Positions 1-6,055 of a stretch of 10,399 nt of DNA are shown here, piece after piece. A program made the position numbers and the translations under genes. The notes below the pieces were generated by a model. It had not been told where the DNA came from and made no database searches. It saw only the letters and a list, made by a program, of their open reading frames with translations. The stretch is from Paratractidigestivibacter sp963591565. GTDB lineage: Bacteria > Actinomycetota > Coriobacteriia > Coriobacteriales > Atopobiaceae. The number at the start of each line of letters is the position of its first letter. Position 1 is the first letter of the stretch. The stretch is taken from NCBI GenBank assembly GCA_963591565.1, contig CAVAUD010000075.1, positions 1 to 10,399 on the forward strand. Direction: 5' to 3'.

Positions 1-10
1 CGAGAAGACC

Positions 11-322
11 ATGAACAACACCCAGCAGCAGGCACTTGTCAACGAGGATCTGGCCGAGGTCACGGGCGGCGCCTATTACGCTTGCGTGAAGTCGACCGAT
101 AAGTACTACAAGTCGGACGCCCCCGTCAACCAGCTGTTCTTGTGCCCCAAGTGCAATCGCCCCGTGCACACCGGCACCTTCGGCAGGTATTACTGCGACC
201 CGTGCGACAAGTCCTATGCCAGCACGGACTCGCTCGTTCCCAACATCGACTCCGGGCTATGGCAGGAGATCTCGGGCGACGAGTACCGCAGGAAGACCGC
301 CATGCCCTTCTTCTTCATATAG
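11..322 (+). CDS. Small zinc-ribbon protein with double-glycine leader-like N-terminus
   Basis: This is a 103-residue protein that I do not recognise as a named family. Residues 9-20 (LVNEDLAEVTGG) match the double-glycine leader pattern of bacteriocin and other RiPP precursors, which peptidase-containing ABC transporters cut after GG (here G19-G20). The following 83 residues contain two CxxC pairs, C45-P-K-C48 and C62-D-P-C65. They are separated by 13 residues, as in a rubredoxin-like zinc ribbon, and a lone C25 lies nearby. The tail ends in the hydrophobic stretch PFFFI. There is no signal peptide or membrane helix. The ATG at 11 has only a weak purine-rich upstream sequence (GAGAAG), and the frame stays open to the left edge, so the start could lie outside the window. 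A terminator follows 38 bases after the stop. The gene may be an exported, leader-cleaved peptide, or an intracellular zinc-ribbon protein whose leader resemblance is accidental. Export is an inference. Confidence 0.7.
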   Translation: MNNTQQQALVNEDLAEVTGGAYYACVKSTDKYYKSDAPVNQLFLCPKCNRPVHTGTFGRYYCDPCDKSYASTDSLVPNIDSGLWQEISGDEYRRKTAMPFFFI

Positions 323-360
323 GTTCGCCGTCCCGCTCGCTTCAATCCCCCAATAAATTC

Positions 361-403
361 GGGGCCTGTCTGATTTGCGACTATCAGACAGGCCCCGTTT
401 TTG
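361..403 (+). terminator. Intrinsic terminator after the zinc-ribbon gene
   Basis: A perfect 14-bp stem (361-374 with 383-396; 5' arm GGGGCCTGTCTGAT) encloses an 8-base loop and is followed by GTTTTTG. This is a textbook Rho-independent terminator for the plus-strand gene ending at 322. On the minus strand the hairpin is preceded by an A run and followed by CGAATTTATTG, which has only a short T tract, so it is probably one-directional. Confidence 0.92.
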
Positions 404-443
404 TAGATGAGGCGGCGAAGGGGTTGATGGTTAGGTCTGCGTT

Positions 444-663
444 GCGAGCTTATCGCTTATCTGCATGCTCGGCCGGTTTCGTTGCGAGGTTATCGCTTAT
501 CTGCATGCTCGAAATGGCCATCAAAGCGTTTTTTCAAGTCTCGGGCGGACAAAACCCCAGGAAAGCTTTCGCGTGATTCGCTAAAACACGCGTTTGGAGC
601 ATGCAGATAAGCGATAACCTCGCAGCGCGAAGGCCCAAGCATGCAGATAGGCGTTAAGCTCGC
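444..663. repeat. Nested inverted-repeat element, copy 1 (28-12-28-loop-28-12-28)
   Basis: Four copies of a 28-bp unit (begins GCGAG, ends TGCATGCTCG) lie at 444-471 and 484-511 in one orientation, and at 596-623 and 636-663 in the opposite orientation. Both spacers are exactly 12 bases and the central loop (512-595) is 84 bases. The inner arms match at 27 of 28 positions and the outer arms at 25 of 28. The outer left unit reads GCGAGCTTA and its partner reads TAAGCTCGC. The inner left unit reads GCGAGGTTA and its partner reads TAACCTCGC. So the base that differs between the left units is matched in the corresponding right units. The element sits between convergent genes and between their two terminator-like hairpins. 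It has no coding content. A homologous element lies at 9492-9721. A REP/BIME- or MITE-like dispersed element is most likely; a structured RNA is possible. Confidence 0.88.
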
Positions 664-665
664 AT

Positions 666-696
666 GCCCGGGCCGCCGGAGTCCGCCGGCCCGGGC
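666..696 (-). terminator. GC-rich hairpin just downstream of dapH
   Basis: A 14-bp stem (666-679 with 683-696, one mismatch) closes a 3-base loop 11 bases past the dapH stop codon. It is almost entirely G and C. On the minus strand no T tract follows (the next bases are ATGCGAGC), so it is not a classic intrinsic terminator. It probably ends or stabilises the 3' end of the lysine operon transcript, as many GC-rich actinobacterial hairpins without T tracts are thought to do. Confidence 0.5.
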
Positions 697-707
697 GCAA
701 ACGATGA

Positions 708-1412
708 CTAGAGACTGCGCAGGGCGTCGACAAGGGCGACCTTGCCCTCGGCGACCTCGCTGGCCTGCTTGATGACGCGCGCGGGGACGCCCGCGACGAC
801 GGAGCCCGGCGCCACGTCCTCGACGCAGACGGCGCCGGCGGCCACGACGGCGCCCTTGCCCACGCGCACGCCCTCGAGCACCACGGCGTTCGCGCCGATG
901 AGGACGTCGTCCTCGATGATCACGGGCGTGGCGCTCGCCGGCTCGACGACGCCCGCGAGCACGGTGCCGGCGCCGATGTGGCACCTCTTGCCCACGGTCG
1001 CGCGGCCGCCCAGGACGGCGCCCATGTCGATCATGGTGCCCTCGCCGATGACGGAGCCGATGTTGATCACGGCGCCCATCATGATGACGGCGTTGTCGCC
1101 GATCTCGACCTTCTCGCGGATAATCGCGCCCGGCTCGATGCGCGCGTTGATGCCCAGCTTGTTGAGCATGGGCACGCCGGTGTTGCGGCCGTCGTTCTCG
1201 ACGACGACGTCGGCGATCGCGTCGCCGGCGGCCTCGAGCACGGGGCCGAGCTTGGCGTAGTCGCCAAAGACGACCTTGTCGGCGCCCTCGCCAAAGACGT
1301 GGTCGGCGGCAGAGAGGTCGACCTCGGCGCCTTCCTTGAGCTTGAGGTAAACCTTGACCGGGGTCTTCTTGGGCGCGGTCGCGATGTAGTTGATGATTTC
1401 CTGGGCGTCCAT
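708..1412 (-). CDS. dapH: 2,3,4,5-tetrahydropyridine-2,6-dicarboxylate N-acetyltransferase
   Basis: This cytosolic enzyme acetylates tetrahydrodipicolinate with acetyl-CoA, the committing step of the acetyl branch of meso-diaminopimelate and lysine synthesis. The protein has 234 residues, close to Bacillus DapH at about 236. Residues 1 to about 85 match the DapH N-terminal domain. From about residue 90 to 215 there are left-handed beta-helix hexapeptide repeats, including the family-typical NARIEPGAIIREKVEIGDNA and a later GAGTVLAGVVEPAS and GANAVVLEGVRVG. The ATG is preceded by AAGGAG (1425-1430) with a long 12-base spacing. It is the last gene of the lysA-dapA-dapB-dapH operon, separated from dapB by 87 bases. 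Such proteins are often labelled dapD. The succinyl-type DapD is a different, longer protein, so dapH is the better symbol. The next pathway enzymes, an N-acetyl-diaminopimelate aminotransferase and deacetylase, are not seen here. Confidence 0.95.
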   Translation of the reverse strand: MDAQEIINYIATAPKKTPVKVYLKLKEGAEVDLSAADHVFGEGADKVVFGDYAKLGPVLEAAGDAIADVVVENDGRNTGVPMLNKLGINARIEPGAIIREKVEIGDNAVIMMGAVINIGSVIGEGTMIDMGAVLGGRATVGKRCHIGAGTVLAGVVEPASATPVIIEDDVLIGANAVVLEGVRVGKGAVVAAGAVCVEDVAPGSVVAGVPARVIKQASEVAEGKVALVDALRSL

Positions 1413-1499
1413 GCTGGGGTGTTTCTCCTTATTGCTCTGGGGATTCCTTGATGCCCTGTGACATAAGACTTGGAATCGTCGACGGAAATAAAGGGCAGC

Positions 1500-2222
1500 T
1501 TACTCGAACATCAGCTGGTCAAACGTGTAGAAGCCGTTCTCGGGCCGGGCAAGCAGGCGCTTGGCCGCGGCCACGGCGCCGTTCACGAAGATCTGGCGGC
1601 TCGTCGCGCGGTGCGTGAGGCAGATCTCCTCGTCGGGGCCAAAGAAGTGCACCTCGTGGGTGCCGGCAACGGTACCGCCGCGCAGCGAGTGCATGCCCAC
1701 CTCGCGCTCCGGACGGGCGCCGACCATGCCCTCGCGGCCGTAGGCCACCGGGCACTCCCCCGCCGGGTCGACGGCGTCGAGCAGCAGCTTGGCCGTGCCG
1801 GAGGGCGCGTCGGCCTTCTGGTTGTGGTGGGTCTCGACGATCTCGGCGTCCCACGCGGCAAGGGCCGCGGCGGCCTCGCGCGTCACGCGGGCCAAAACAG
1901 CCACGCCCAGCGAGTAGTTCGCCGAGTGGATCACGCGGGTCTTCTCGCCAAGCGCACGAACGCGGCCCAGCTCATCGGGGGTGTAACCGGTGGTGCCGCT
2001 CACCAGGGCGGCGCCGGTGCGCTCGACGTAGGCCAAGACGTGGGCCAGCGACGCCTTGTTCGAGAAGTCGATGACCAGCTCGGCGGCCGGCGCGGCGTCG
2101 TCCAGCTCGCCCGCGTTGGCCACGTCGTAGGTACCCAGGACCTCGAACCCGCCGTCGGCCTCCAGGGCCTGGCGGATCAGGGTCCCCATGCGCCCGGCGC
2201 CCACCAAGACGACGCTAACCAA
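1500..2222 (-). CDS. dapB: 4-hydroxy-tetrahydrodipicolinate reductase
   Basis: DapB reduces the DapA product with NAD(P)H to tetrahydrodipicolinate in the cytosol. The 240-residue protein starts with the dinucleotide-binding loop GAGRMG (8-13). It has SGTTGY (75-80) and the catalytic signature ETHHNQKADAPSGTA (130-144). H132/H133, K136 and the APSGT substrate loop correspond to H159/H160, K163 and the matching loop of E. coli DapB. Its length is slightly below the 265-275 residues of proteobacterial DapB, as in other Gram-positive forms. The start is a TTG at 2220-2222 that overlaps the end of dapA by 8 bases. A GGAGG inside the last dapA codons provides the ribosome-binding site about 12 bases upstream. 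No better ATG or GTG in frame keeps the GxGxxG loop, so TTG is preferred. The overlap suggests translational coupling to dapA. Confidence 0.95.
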   Translation of the reverse strand: MVSVVLVGAGRMGTLIRQALEADGGFEVLGTYDVANAGELDDAAPAAELVIDFSNKASLAHVLAYVERTGAALVSGTTGYTPDELGRVRALGEKTRVIHSANYSLGVAVLARVTREAAAALAAWDAEIVETHHNQKADAPSGTAKLLLDAVDPAGECPVAYGREGMVGARPEREVGMHSLRGGTVAGTHEVHFFGPDEEICLTHRATSRQIFVNGAVAAAKRLLARPENGFYTFDQLMFE

Positions 2223-3105
2223 GAAGACCAGCCCCCTCCATGGCGGCGTACAGGCGCTCGCGCCCGGCGTCGGCCATCGGCCACAGCGGCTTGCGGTAGT
2301 GCTCGTCGATGAGGCCCATCTTGGCCAGCGCGGCCTTGACGGGAATGGGGTTGACCTCGCAGAACAGCGAGTGGATGAGCTCGAGGTTGTCGATCTGGAT
2401 CTTGCGCGCGCCCGCCACGTCGCCGGCCAGGAACTTCTCGCACATGTCGTGGACGGTCGCCGGCGCGACGTCTGCCCAGACCGAGATGACGCCCACGGCG
2501 CCCAGGCTCATCAGGGGCACGACCATGTCGTCGTTGCCGCTCATCATGCGGAACTCGTCGGACAGGCAGTGCGCGATCGACGCGGCGTAGGAAATGTCGC
2601 CCGAGGCCTCCTTGATGCCCCAGCAGTTGGGGTGGACCGAGAGGCGCTCGACGTTGTTGACAGAGATCTTGCAGCCCGTGCGGCCGGGAATGTTGTACAG
2701 GATGCAGGGCACGTTGACGACGTCCATGACGTCGGCGAGGTGGTGGTACATGCCCTCCTCGTTGGACTTGTTGTAGTACGGGCTGATGATGAGAAGACCG
2801 TCGACGCCGAGCTTCTGCAGCTCAAGGGACTTGCGCAGGGACTCGCCCGTGCAGTTGGAGCCCGAGCCGCCAATGACGGGCACGCGGCCGGCCACGCGCT
2901 GCACGACGCACTCGGCGACGGAGAGGTCCTCGGAGTCGGTCATCGTGGCGGACTCGCCGGTGGTTCCCAGGACGAGAATACCGTCGGTCTTGTTGGCCAG
3001 GTGGAAGTCGACCAGGCCCTCGAGCTTCTCGAAGTCGACCGAGCCGTCCTTCTTGAAGGGGGTGACGAGAGCCACGACCGAGCCGGTGAGGTTGTTCATG
3101 TCCAT
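2215..3105 (-). CDS. dapA: 4-hydroxy-tetrahydrodipicolinate synthase
   Basis: DapA condenses pyruvate with aspartate semialdehyde, the first step specific to diaminopimelate and lysine. The 296-residue TIM-barrel protein has the usual family length. Family signatures are GTTGES (47-52), YNIPGRTG (137-144) and GIKEASGD (163-170). K165 is the Schiff-base lysine. T48, T49, Y110, Y137 and R142 fill the positions of the E. coli triad (T44/Y107/Y133) and substrate-binding R138. The ATG at 3105 has AAAGGA about seven bases upstream, which favours it over the second in-frame ATG two codons later. It lies 27 bases after lysA and overlaps dapB by 8 bases, so it is the second gene of a tight operon under the lysine riboswitch. 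Feedback inhibition by lysine cannot be judged with confidence from sequence alone. Confidence 0.97.
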   Translation of the reverse strand: MDMNNLTGSVVALVTPFKKDGSVDFEKLEGLVDFHLANKTDGILVLGTTGESATMTDSEDLSVAECVVQRVAGRVPVIGGSGSNCTGESLRKSLELQKLGVDGLLIISPYYNKSNEEGMYHHLADVMDVVNVPCILYNIPGRTGCKISVNNVERLSVHPNCWGIKEASGDISYAASIAHCLSDEFRMMSGNDDMVVPLMSLGAVGVISVWADVAPATVHDMCEKFLAGDVAGARKIQIDNLELIHSLFCEVNPIPVKAALAKMGLIDEHYRKPLWPMADAGRERLYAAMEGAGLLG

Positions 3106-3132
3106 GGTGCGTCCTTTCTTTCGAGGGCTGTT

Positions 3133-4416
3133 TTAACGGTTGTTTCTCGCCAGGCCGCTAAAGCGCGGGTCCTGGTCGAACGTGGCGAAGTAATCGGCCT
3201 GGGTCTCGGCGCGGCGAATCTGCTGGACGCCGCCGTCCTCGCGAAGCAGCAGCTCGGCCGAGCGCAGAGAGCCGTTGTAGTTGTAGCCCATCGAGAAGCC
3301 GTGGGCCCCGGCGTCGTGGATGAACAGCAGGTCGCCGATGTCGGTCGCGGGAAGCTCGCGGTCGTGGGCGAACTGGTCGTTGTTCTCGCAGAGACGACCT
3401 ACAACGTTGTACTTACCGGCCGCCGGCTCGTCCTCCTTGCCCATCACGGTGATGTGGTGGTAGGCGTCGTAGATGGCCGGGCGCATGAGGTTGGCCGCGC
3501 AGGCGTCGACGCCCAGGTAGTCGCGGTAGGTGACCTTGTGGTGGATCACGCGGGTGACAAGCGCGCCCGCAGGCGCCAGCATCCAGCGGCCCAGCTCGGC
3601 GCACAGGCGCACGTCTCCCATGCCGGCCGGGACCAGGATCTCCTCGTAGACCGCGCGCACGCCCTCGCCAATGGCCGCGATGTCTGCCGCGGGGTCGCTC
3701 GGCAGGTAGTCGACGCCGATGCCGCCCGAGAGGTCGACCAGCACGACGCGCACGCCCAGCTCCTCCTTCGCGCGAACGCACAGCTCGAAGAGCTGGCGGG
3801 CCAGCGAGGGATAGTAGTCGTCGGTCTGGGTGTTGCTCGCCAAGAAGGCGTGGATGCCAAACTCCTCGACGCCCATCTCGCGCAGGCGAGAAAACGCCTC
3901 CATGAGCTGCGGAACCGTCATGCCGAACTTCGCGTCCTGGGGGCTGCCGATGATGGTGTTGGCCGCCGTGAAGTCGCCGCCGGGGTTCACGCGGCAGCAG
4001 ACCATGCGGGGCAGCTCGCCGTCCAGGGCGCGCGCCAGGCAGTCGACCATGTCGAGGCTGTCCAGGTTGATGATGGCGCCCATGCGCGCGGCCTGCGCGT
4101 AATCGGCGTCGGGGGTGTCGTTGCTGGAAAGCATGACGTCTTGGCCGGTCACGCCGCAGGCCTCGGCCAGCGAAAGCTCGGTCGCCGTCGCGCAGTCGCA
4201 GCCGCAGCCCTCCTCGGCCAGGATCGAGACGACCCAGGGGTTGGGCGTGGCCTTGACGGCGAAGTACTCCTTGAAGCCGGGGTTCCACGCAAACGCCGCG
4301 TTGAGCGCACGTGCGCGAGCGCGGATCTGGGCCTCGTCATAGAGGTAAAACGGCGTGGGGTGCGTCTCGCATATGTCTTCTAGCTGCTCTTTTGTCACAA
4401 AGGGCCGTTTTTGCAT
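3133..4416 (-). CDS. lysA: Diaminopimelate decarboxylase (CENND-type variant)
   Basis: LysA is a PLP enzyme that decarboxylates meso-diaminopimelate to L-lysine. The 427-residue protein belongs to fold type III. The PLP lysine is K55 in FAVKATPN (52-59). LSGGIGVDY (229-237) is the phosphate-binding glycine loop. NLMRPAIYDAYHHI (309-322) is the typical C-terminal domain signature. Two positions differ from the textbook form: HAFLASN (189-195) replaces the usual HxHIGSQ, and GRLCENNDQFA (340-350) replaces the CESGD loop, keeping catalytic C343 and E344. As I recall, this variant occurs in annotated LysA proteins of other anaerobes, so function is probably retained. The start ATG has AAGGAG nine bases upstream. 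It is the first gene of the operon and directly follows a lysine riboswitch. A carboxynorspermidine-decarboxylase-like role is unlikely given the dap neighbours. Confidence 0.93.
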   Translation of the reverse strand: MQKRPFVTKEQLEDICETHPTPFYLYDEAQIRARARALNAAFAWNPGFKEYFAVKATPNPWVVSILAEEGCGCDCATATELSLAEACGVTGQDVMLSSNDTPDADYAQAARMGAIINLDSLDMVDCLARALDGELPRMVCCRVNPGGDFTAANTIIGSPQDAKFGMTVPQLMEAFSRLREMGVEEFGIHAFLASNTQTDDYYPSLARQLFELCVRAKEELGVRVVLVDLSGGIGVDYLPSDPAADIAAIGEGVRAVYEEILVPAGMGDVRLCAELGRWMLAPAGALVTRVIHHKVTYRDYLGVDACAANLMRPAIYDAYHHITVMGKEDEPAAGKYNVVGRLCENNDQFAHDRELPATDIGDLLFIHDAGAHGFSMGYNYNGSLRSAELLLREDGGVQQIRRAETQADYFATFDQDPRFSGLARNNR

Positions 4417-4425
4417 GGCGCTTTT

Positions 4426-4473
4426 CTCCTTGCCCGATCTCTACACTTTGCAGCAGCGCAAGATTGCGGGCAA
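4426..4473 (-). promoter_or_regulatory. Probable expression platform of the lysine riboswitch (RBS sequestor)
   Basis: Between the riboswitch and lysA, the lysA ribosome-binding region reads GGGCAAGGAG on the minus strand (4426-4435). A complementary TTGCCC lies upstream at 4468-4473 and could pair with GGGCAA, burying the AAGGAG site. No hairpin followed by a T run is visible in this stretch, so control of translation initiation seems more likely than transcription attenuation. This is an inference from base pairing alone. Confidence 0.45.
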
Positions 4474-4498
4474 CAAGCAAGCCATACGGCCGCCTTTG

Positions 4499-4672
4499 AC
4501 CTGCACGCCAGCGCCCCTGCGGGTTTCCCGCAGACAGTCCCAGGGGTGTTTCCCCAAGGCCCACCGCCGCGTCGTGCCCGACTGCGGCAGTTCGGCGAAC
4601 CTCGCCTCGTCCTGGGATTATCGCCCGCCGGCTAGCCCAGGGCCCTTCGTGCTCGCTCCTCTGTCGATGGGT
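4499..4672 (-). promoter_or_regulatory. Lysine riboswitch (L-box) upstream of lysA
   Basis: The minus-strand leader carries the L-box layout in order. P1 has ACCCA-CG-CAG on the 5' side against CUG-CG-UG-GGU on the 3' side, with small bulges. The conserved core AGAGGAGCGAG follows (AGAGG at 4658-4662). The P2 stem is CCTGGG/CCCAGG (4636-4641 with 4611-4616). GGCGAGGTTCGCCGAA resembles the conserved GCCGAA junction. The P3 stem is ACTGCCGC/GCGGCGGT (4584-4591 with 4563-4570). P4 is a GGGG/CCCC hairpin around 4543-4555, next to CTGTC. P5 is a perfect CTGCGGG-AAA-CCCGCAG hairpin (4517-4533). The 3' core is GGGCGCTGGC, like the family's GGAGCGCUA. Its size (about 174 bases) and its place before a lysine operon both fit. 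Lysine binding should repress lysA-dapA-dapB-dapH. The alignment was done by eye against the family pattern. Confidence 0.85.
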
Positions 4673-4765
4673 TACACCCTAACACCGGCAAGCGGCGGGC
4701 GCCACCAAAATCTTGCTTCTAAACGCAACAGAAACAGAGAGGGGCTAAACTGCAACGAGTGAGCC

Positions 4766-4798
4766 GCCGGGCACCTATTTTCGCGACCTTTGCCCGGC
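4766..4798 (+). other. Hairpin directly upstream of the M20 gene Shine-Dalgarno site
   Basis: An 8-bp inverted repeat, GCCGGGCA (4766-4773) and TGCCCGGC (4791-4798), encloses a 17-base loop. It ends two bases before the AGGAGG at 4801. The loop begins with CCTATTTTCG, which is also the start of the perfect arm of the inverted repeat at 6955-7124. It might affect translation of the peptidase gene or be a remnant of that repeat. Neither role is established. No convincing promoter was found between the riboswitch and this gene. Confidence 0.35.
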
Positions 4799-4810
4799 TC
4801 AGGAGGAGCC

Positions 4811-5962
4811 TTGGACGAGAAGACCATCGAGATCGCGCGCGCCTATGCCCGCGAGTGCAAAGAAGAGGAGCTCGAGCTCCTGCGCAGGCTGGCAAAGATC
4901 CCCGCCCCCTCGCACCACGAGGAGAAGCGCGCCGAGGCGATCCGCGAGTGGCTGCTCGCGCAAGGGGCCAGCCCCTGGAACGTGCGCATCGACCAGGCCA
5001 AGAACGTCGTTTTGCTGCTTCCCGGCGAGAACCACGACGAGTGCTCGGTCTTCTCCGCGCATACCGACGTGGTCTTTGACGATACCGATGAGCTGCCCTT
5101 CCATGAGGACGACGAGCGCATGTACGCGCCCGGCGTCGGCGACGACACGGCCAACCTCACGGGCCTTTTGATGGCCGCGCGCTGGTTCTTGCGCACGCGG
5201 CCGCACCTGGACCGCGACGTCTACGTGGTCGCGAACTCGTGCGAGGAGGGGCTGGGCAACCTGCTGGGCACCCGCACGCTCTTCTCGTCGTTGAAGGCCA
5301 AGCGGGTGCGCGTGCGCGACTTCACGAGCTTCGACCTCTACCTGGGCATGCACATCACGAGCGCGGTGGGCTCGCACCGCTGGCGCGTGCGGTGCGCGAC
5401 CGAGGGCGGCCACTCCTGGGAGGACTTTGGGCACGAGAACGCCATCGAGGCGCTGTGCTCGTTTATCGAGGACCTTTACGCGACCAAGCGGCCGACCTCG
5501 GCAAAGACCACGGTCAACGTGGGGCGCTTCGTGGGCGGCACGTCGATCAACTCGATCGCCGAGAAGGCCTCGGTGCTGGTGGAGTACCGTTCCGCGTCCG
5601 AGAAGTGCCTCGAGACGATGTACGGCAAGTTCGTCGCGCTGGTCGAGGAGCACCTGAAGGAGCACACCCGCATCGACGTGGACCTGATCGGGCGGCGTCC
5701 CGCGAGCGGCAGCGTCGTGCCCGAGGGGCAAGACGCGCTGGTCGCGGCCGGCGACGCGGCGATCCGTGAGCTGGGCGGGGTCGAGCCGGTGCACCAGGAG
5801 AGCTCGACCGACGCCAACGTGCCGCTGTCGCAGGGGATCTGCGCGCACACGATCGGGACCGTGGTGGGCGACCTTCTCCACACCCGCGAGGAGTGGGTCG
5901 AGAAGGACAGCCTGGAGCGCGGGCTGGCGCTGATCATGGGGCTTATGCTGGGGCGGGTTTGC
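4811..5962 (+). CDS. M20-family metallopeptidase (C-terminus hidden by sequence gap)
   Basis: This is a zinc-dependent amino- or dipeptidase/deacylase of the M20/M25/M40 group with 384 visible residues. The metal and catalytic set is present: SAHTD (82-86; H84, D86), GVGDD (108-112; bridging Asp), NSCEEG (142-147; catalytic E145 and ligand E146), a candidate ligand D175, SSTDAN (331-336) and the last ligand H357 in LLHTREEW. The region of about residues 190-300 is the expected dimerisation lid. The chosen start is TTG at 4811, with AGGAGG only four bases upstream. An upstream TTG at 4790 would place the Shine-Dalgarno inside the gene. The stop lies in or after the N run. If the gap length is true and no stop occurs inside, the frame closes at TAG 6050-6052, giving about 413 residues. 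It diverges from the lysine operon. The HTD motif, not HACGHD, argues against the DapL-type deacetylase. Substrate unknown. Confidence 0.9.
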
Positions 5963-6045
5963 NNNNNNNNNNNNNNNNNNNNNNNNNNNNNNNNNNNNNN
6001 NNNNNNNNNNNNNNNNNNNNNNNNNNNNNNNNNNNNNNNNNNNNN
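5963..6045. other. Assembly gap (83 N)
   Basis: This is a run of 83 undetermined bases. It hides the C-terminus and stop codon of the M20 peptidase and whatever lies before the LysR ribosome-binding site. The true length is uncertain. If it is exact, there is little room for an extra gene or a promoter region. Confidence 0.99.
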
Positions 6046-6055
6046 GGAGTAGCGC

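Noticed and set aside
444..663. CRISPR array from 28-bp units with regular spacing
   Set aside because: There are only two units per orientation, the second pair is inverted, spacers are 12 bases, and no cas genes are present.
1413..1499. Terminator or promoter between dapB and dapH
   Set aside because: Only a 6-bp GATTCC/GGAATC repeat was found, without a T tract. The gap is short and compatible with one operon.
2188..4383. A 731-codon open frame on the plus strand opposite dapA and lysA
   Set aside because: It runs antisense to two clear lysine genes. Its Ala/Arg/Val/Asp-rich composition is the usual shadow of GC-rich coding DNA, with no domain signature.
4811..5962. Succinyl-diaminopimelate desuccinylase (dapE) next to the dap operon
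   Set aside because: The pathway here is the acetyl type, and the motifs around the metal ligands fit a general M20 peptidase. Proximity alone is not evidence.
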